A stretch of DNA of 64,000 nucleotides. Origin: Liolophura sinensis (taxonomy: Eukaryota; Mollusca; Polyplacophora; Chitonida; Chitonidae). The notes below the pieces were generated by a model that saw only the letters and a program-made list of their open reading frames with translations, did not search any database and was not told where the DNA came from. Position numbers and translations under genes: made by a program. The stretch spans positions 23,781,764-23,845,763 of the forward strand of contig NC_088306.1 in the NCBI RefSeq assembly GCF_032854445.1. Reading direction: 5' to 3'. Positions 58,764 through 64,000 of this stretch are shown one piece after another. Within the stretch, counting starts at the first letter, position 1, and every line of letters begins with the position of its first letter.

Positions 58764-59940
58764 TACTTTTTATCCCGGGTTACATATTGCATTGGAGCGT
58801 TCTCAGGCGGGTGGCCCATAGCCGTTTCTGACCGTATTTCAGTATCAAACACAAGGTCCTTTTTCTATCTCTCTGCTTTTTCTCGCATTTACTAATTTAA
58901 TTATTTCACCCAGAATCTTCCATCTGTGTGTCATCAGTGAAATGATTCATCATGTGAAACTTTAATAATTTCCTGGTTTACATATTTTATTAGCTCTGTT
59001 GAACGTTGCTCAGGAAAGTAGCCTTATTATTATTGACCCGTAAAGTCCACTATTGTTGAGTGCTGCTAGACAAATATCTATTTCAACGCCAAAGATTTTT
59101 TCCATTTTTGGAACAAGGTTATTTGACTGTTGGCTTTTTCAATTCGTTTCTCCCAGAAATTTTGAAACACCCACCACACATTTTAACCCTGGATAGGTGT
59201 CATGTTGCAGTACAAGCTGGAAAGGTTAATGCCTTTCTAATGAATATCAGAAGAAGCCTAAGGTAAAATCAAATAATAATATCCATAAACAACATACCAT
59301 AATTACGTTTGTGTCAAACGACTGTATGTGCTCCACATCACATTTAAAACAGCAGAATCGCATAACAACGAAAACACTAAGCAAAGTTCAACTGAAAACA
59401 CTTGAAAATGTTGGGTGTAAGTTTCACGCCAGAAGTACTGGCCGACTGCGGCAATGCGGATTCCATTGAACATAAATTTGAATATCCGCCCATCTGTCCG
59501 AATCTCCTTGCCCCATCATCACATACTAGTTTAACATTTGCTTACGTTTTTTTAGATACACCATTCGCTTGTATCTACTTAACCTATAGCTCACAATGCT
59601 CTGCAGATATATCTAATACAATCAGATTTCATATCCTTCGCGTGGAAGAACTGCCCTCCGAACGGAGACGCCTTGTCAATTATTTAAAAACGGCTAACGA
59701 CATGCCCTGCAAAATCAGATTAGTCGACGCAACTCTTTTTTCACAACGACAATTTATTGATTGCATCATACATGGTTGATTACCTGTCTTGTTCTATAAA
59801 TAATCAATTGTTTTTTTCATCTTTGGCAGGCTAATACGGATCCGGAATTTGTCTGGAAGTAGATCATGTGACCTTGACCAAGGGTTTATTTCCTTTCCCT
59901 GCCTTGTAGAATTTGTTTGATCATGTGCATTATGTGACGG
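58764..59940. other. Mostly featureless; ORF listed separately
   Basis: AT-rich sequence, with the 59408-59779 open frame and a short GATCATGTGACCTTGACC match to 33921-33938. Confidence 0.4.
59408..59779 (+). CDS. Hypothetical ORF, 123 residues (doubtful)
   Basis: An ATG-initiated frame of 123 residues ending TGA. It is the longest ATG-initiated frame I noted in non-repeat sequence. The product has several Cys residues and a basic ELPSERRRL stretch but no domain, signal peptide or membrane segment I recognise. Codons look unbiased and there is no counterpart in the first half of the large duplication. It could be chance, an unrecognised small gene, or an exon. Confidence 0.18.
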   Translation: MLGVSFTPEVLADCGNADSIEHKFEYPPICPNLLAPSSHTSLTFAYVFLDTPFACIYLTYSSQCSADISNTIRFHILRVEELPSERRRLVNYLKTANDMPCKIRLVDATLFSQRQFIDCIIHG

Positions 59941-60840
59941 TTTCAGTCAACGATAAAAGTTATTACTGAAAAAAACACTTGTGTGCCAAAGTAACTCCTT
60001 CACTCGCTTCAAACGCCTTTACTTTTCAATGAATATAATTCTCTTGTAAGTAAATATTGACGGAATCTCTGACACTCATAGTGGTATATAATTCCGCTTA
60101 ACTCGGGGCTGGGGGCAGGATACTCATCGTGTTGAATTAGATAGCCACACTGAATATACGAATATAAGCGTCATGTCCGACATTCGTATACCATTCGTAG
60201 TCCGTAAATGGCGTTCCAAGTCGATAATCGTAAGATCCATTTCCAAAAGAACGTTTAACACTATCTCCCAAAGACAAAGACATGTAAGAAATTATAGAAA
60301 AGGGAAATAAAGCCGGTAACACACAAGAGAGAAGTGGTGGTCAGTTTTCAATGATGCCGGGCAGACAGTTGATATTCAAGCCATGAATTCCATTTTAAAG
60401 TTGAAATTCGTAGTCCATGAATGAGTTCCAGCTCAAATTACAATTACACAAGGTATCTCAGTCGCGCTTTGATTGCAACTGTTCATAAAGGCATCATGCA
60501 GATGTTATAAGCATGGCTGCCTTTACGACCCCTAGCCCCAAGTTAGGCGGTATTATGAACCTTTCAAATACAACCTCAGCCAACATGCATGTTTTATTAT
60601 CGACAATTGATAGACTAGCGTGGTACATTTACACAGTTTGAATACTGATTTGATTCATTCGCCTATAACATTCTTTTCGATTTTCCCAACATCAGTGAAG
60701 CTGTTGAGTCCTTCCCTTTGCATGATTCCGTCCAATTTTCTTCTTTTATATACTTTCTTACTTTTTTGATGGTTTGTGTGGTTTTGGGCATTGGCCTTGC
60801 GATTATTGACCTGGGATGTCCATATTGGTTAACTGCATAG
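59940..60840. repeat. Family A composite: fragments in both orientations
   Basis: 59945-60165 is forward (GTTATTACTG, TTCAAACGCCTT, CTTGTAAGTAAATATTGACGG, ATTCCGCTTAACTCGGGGCT). 60170-60370 is reversed (GACATTCGTATACCATTCG, CGATAATCGTAAG). 60460-60555 is reversed (CAGTCGCGCTTTGATTGCAAC, CCCCTAGCCCCAAGTTAGGCGG). 60600-60835 is forward again (CATCAGTGAAG, GGTTTGTGTGGTTTTGGGCATTGG, CTTGCGATTATTGACCTGGGA). This indicates nested insertion or repeated inversion of the same family. Confidence 0.65.
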
Positions 60841-61410
60841 TTTCAAAATTTCTACACGTACAACTTTCAAGTATGCGCTAGATTTCACTGTTAACATTTT
60901 ATGTATACTGTATCATGAACTACTTGGCGTATATTTATTTATTAAGCTGTATTTTGCGTTGGTACAGCAAGAATTACATTCAAACTAATGATTTCATTGG
61001 TCTACGACTATACTAGAAAGAAGTTATAGTTAAAATTAACCTTGGACTAACTTGGTAATTTTGTTTAAGTATTTAATTTTGGTTTATTCCACGCCTTCGT
61101 TAGAGTATTGTTTTGACAGGACGGCGTTGAAGTCATTGGGTATACTCTGTGTGTTGTTGAGTCAAGTTGCTTCTAGATTTACCAGTTTCAACACTGCTCT
61201 TTCCATCGAAAACCGATAGACCTTCTGCTCTCATACAATAGCCTTTTTTCAAGTTAACAATGGGAATTATAATTCTATTTAATTTAGAAACCAATCAATC
61301 AGGATTTTGTTGAACCTCAGTGTTTATGTACCTGGTACCTTATCGGTTGCACTGTTAAACAGACTTCTTAACTAGGGCCAGCATGGTGTATGCAAATACA
61401 TTTAATGAAG
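60841..61410. other. No recognised feature
   Basis: AT-rich unique-looking sequence. Confidence 0.4.
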
Positions 61411-61850
61411 TTTACTCCCACGTAACGCTGGCCGCCCACGTATAGGAGTAATAATCTTGAGTACAGTTTAACGCAACAATGAAATAAAGGCATGTTTCAT
61501 AATGAGTCATAATTCAAAATTGAGTCTATTTCTGTCTTTATTTCTTGTTGTGTCTGAATTGGAAGTTCCCAGAAATTTTAATGTGTTGACGAAAAGATAA
61601 AAATCTTCAGAACACCATATCCATTATTTACGAGACAATCTGTGGACAGCGCTAGTCTTCCTATAACCCGTACACCGTAGATAAATGTAACAGGTAGCTG
61701 GATGTTGCCGGGCTGGAAGGAAAAACTCCAAACCAGATTACTACGTTCCTATTCTTTTCTTTCAACATTCATTAGACTTAACTAGATTTGTTCGGAAGAA
61801 AACCTCAGTGTGGTGTTATTTACGTGCTATAAGTTACCTTGAATTTTGTT
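61411..61850. repeat. Duplicated block with ancestral SINE (pairs with 36661-37150)
   Basis: 61411-61489 is a decayed SINE 3' end (CCCACGTAACGCTGGCCGCC, TCTTGAGTACAGTTTAACGCAACAATGAAATAAAG). 61510-61850 is then homologous to 36830-37150 as described there. The offset from the first copy is about 24.7 kb. Confidence 0.8.
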
Positions 61851-62518
61851 ACGAAGAGCATGATGATTTGTCCACCTGTACGGACGTCTGCTACGTTCAT
61901 GGGACCAACTGATCAATAAAGCAGGAACTCTCTTACTGTTCACAACGTCAACGTTCACATTATTGCTTTGGGTGAATTCTTTAATTCGGTCTACACGTGT
62001 TTAAAACCATCTCAACTTCAGGATATCCTCACACGTGTAGATTATTCGTCCTCTTCCTTACTAGTGCCACCCAAAAATGTCAGACAGATCTTACGGGAGA
62101 AGAAAATATCAGATTAGTGCCAAAATCATATGAAAGAGCGTCAAAACTTAATTGCAAAGTTGACCTTTACTAATTTTTGTTTCGATATTTGTTTTTCAGG
62201 AGAAAAGGGTATTTGAAAATCTTTCTGTTTGGTGTGTATTTGGGACCACATTTTGGTATTTATTGTCGTTGCATAATAATGTTCTAAATAAGGATAAGAT
62301 AAATGTCTAATAAATTATTCTGAATTTAAATTTGTTGTTTATATCCAAACATATGCATTTAATCCGCATTATGATAATATTTAACAATATATTGTAATAA
62401 TACGTTTTGTCATGACTTTAAATCGGACATTATTTCTTGGGAACTATAGCTGCTGTGGCACCTCATGTATGGCTCTCCTTCTTACCACAGGCAGCATTCT
62501 CGTTAACACTAATCATCT
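61851..62518. other. No gene; one perfect 10-bp inverted repeat
   Basis: CTACACGTGT (61991-62000) and ACACGTGTAG (62031-62040) form a perfect 10-bp inverted repeat with a 30-base loop, each arm containing a CACGTG E-box. Otherwise AT-rich and unremarkable up to the start of the 68-bp array. Confidence 0.5.
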
Positions 62519-64000
62519 TTATGTCACCATAAGCCCCTTCGTTTGATGTATTTACTATTGCCTGCTGTTTTTCATATGCTATTACGTTTGTCCCCATGAG
62601 GCCCCTCGTTGGATGTGTCTTAATATTGCGTGCTCTTTATCTTGGGCTATTATGTCAAGACAAGGCCTCTCGTTTAATCTATCTTACTATTGCGTGCTGT
62701 TTATCATAGGCTGTTAGGTATATCACCGTAAGGCCCCTCGTGTGATGTGTCTTACTATTGCCTGCTGTTTATCATAGTCTATTAGGTACATCACCATAGG
62801 GCCCCTCGTTTAATGTGTCTTACTGTTGTCTGCTGTTTATCATAGGCTATTACGTATATCACCCTAAGTCCCCTAAGTTTGATGTATTTTACAATTGCGT
62901 GCTGTTTATCATAGGCTAGTACGTATGTCACCTAATGGCCCCTTCGTTTGATGTGTCTTTCTATTGCGTGCTGTTTCTGATAGGCTAGTACGTATGTCAC
63001 GAGAAGACCTCTCTTTTGATGTGTCTAACTAGTGCGTGCCGTTTATCAGAGCCTATTAAGTATATCACCATAAAGCCCCTCGTGTGATGTGTCCTACTAT
63101 TGCCTGCTGTTTATCATAGGCTAATACGTATGTCACGAGAAGACCTCTCTTTTGATGTGTCTAACTAGTGCGTGCTGTTTATCAGAGTCTATTAAGTATA
63201 TCACCATAAGGCCCCTCGTTTAATGTGTTTTACTATTGTATCATAAGCTATTACCACTGCGTGCTGTTTATGTTAGGCTATTACGTATGTCACCATAAGG
63301 CCTCTTGTTTGATGTGTCTTAGTACTGCGTGCTATTTGTCATAGGCTGTTAGGTATATCACCATAAAGCCCCACGTGTGATGTGTCTTACTATTGCCTGC
63401 TGTTTATCATAGGCTAATACGTATGTCAAGACAAGGCCCCTCGTTTAATGTAACTTTCTATTGCGTGCTGTTTATCATAGGCTGTTACGTATATCACCAT
63501 AAGGCCCCTCGTTTAATGTGTTTTACTATCGTATCATAAGCTATTACCACTGCGTGCTGTTTATGTTAGGCTATTACGTATGTCACCATAAGGCCTCTTG
63601 TTTGATGTGTCTTAGTACTGCGTGCTATTTGTCATAGGCTGTTAGGTATATCACCATAAGGCCCCTGGTTTGATGTGTTATGATAAATAGCTATTGCATG
63701 CTATTTATATTATGTTATTACGTATGTCAAGACTAGGTCCCTCGTTTACCGTGTCTAACTATTGCCTGCTTATAGTTATATAAGCAGGCTCCTTTATCAT
63801 AGGCAAATACGTATGTCAAAACAAGTACCCTTTTTTTTGGTGTGTCTTACTATTGCTTGCTGTTTATCATAGGCTGTTAGGTATGTCACCATAAGGCCCC
63901 TCGTATGATGTGTCTTACTATTGAGTGCTCTTTATCATAGGCTGTTACGTATGTCACCACTAGGCCCCTCGTGTGATGTGTCTTACTATTGCCTGGTGTT
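62519..64000. repeat. 68-bp tandem array, about 22 copies, continues past the window
   Basis: The unit contains CACCATAAGGCCCCTCGTTTGATGTGTCTTACTATTGC then GTGCTGTTTATCATAGGCTATTACGTATGT. The period is 68 bp (for example GCCCCT at 62533, 62601, 62733, 62801). Block duplications are visible. The CACGAGAAGACCTCT variant is repeated at a 136-bp interval (62998, 63134). A longer block beginning TAATGTGTTTTACTAT(T/C)GTATC is repeated 293 bp apart (63221 and 63514). The array is open at the right edge, so its full size is unknown. Confidence 0.95.
63683..63789. repeat. Two hairpins inside the 68-bp array
   Basis: ATAAATAGC / GCTATTTAT form a perfect 9-bp stem (63683-63691 and 63700-63708). GCCTGCTTATA / TATAAGCAGGC form a perfect 11-bp stem with a 4-base loop (63764-63774 and 63779-63789). 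Both interrupt units of the array and are not present in other units, suggesting local inverted duplication. Confidence 0.85.

Noticed and set aside
1-64000. Endogenous virus, retrotransposon polymerase or bacterial operon
   Set aside because: No reverse transcriptase, integrase, transposase, capsid or prokaryotic gene pattern could be recognised in any frame.

Overview
The window is AT-rich eukaryotic nuclear DNA in which I can support no protein-coding gene, rRNA gene or functional tRNA gene. Almost all interpretable sequence is repetitive: tRNA-derived SINEs, several unclassified dispersed repeat families, minisatellites and old segmental duplications. I counted 18 pieces of one SINE family. 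Its full copies have a tRNA-like head (A box TGGCTCAGTTGG, B box GAGTTCAAGTCC) and a 3' end resembling TACGGCGTAAAACACCAAT followed by AAATAAAT. From memory this tail, and a second repeat at 44.48-44.72 kb, are typical of mollusc genomes. I therefore suggest a marine mollusc; this is an inference, not proof.

Layout. 0-14.5 kb: several copies of a dispersed family (here 'family A'), a MITE-like element (5.03-5.38 kb), SINEs, one copy of 'family B' (7.7-8.1 kb) and a 2-kb array of a 36-bp unit (12.34-14.40 kb). 14.9-39 kb and 39.3 kb to the end: two diverged copies of what looks like one tandem duplication with an offset of roughly 24.5 kb. Homologous blocks appear in the same order in both: 15.0/39.5, 16.2/41.0, a 25-bp minisatellite at 18.4/41.2, 19.4/42.2, 20.2/43.1, 21.7/46.05, 22.9/47.07, 26.0/49.0, 33.93/59.87 and 36.7/61.4 kb. 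Within the first copy, the stretch starting at 22.9 kb is itself tandemly duplicated (22.9-28.6 and 28.6-32.4 kb). Within the second copy, a different 2.1-2.7-kb unit is repeated two and a bit times (51.4-56.6 kb). The last 1.5 kb is a 68-bp tandem array that runs off the end of the window.

Comparing paralogous copies reveals insertions. A 728-bp TGT...ACA element with a 4-bp target duplication looks like a solo LTR (26.2-26.95 kb) and carries a 46-bp minisatellite. A 5'-truncated SINE has an 11-12-bp target duplication (31.77-31.90 kb). A ~790-bp long-inverted-repeat element lies at 45.2-46.0 kb. Other points of note are three full CRE palindromes in a 14-bp tandem repeat (1.30 kb) and a strong G-quadruplex motif (44.77 kb).

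The long open frames over the minisatellites are by-products of the repeat units. Three or four unique-sequence open frames are listed at low confidence only. All homology statements come from reading the sequence by eye; identities, ages and family names need alignment.
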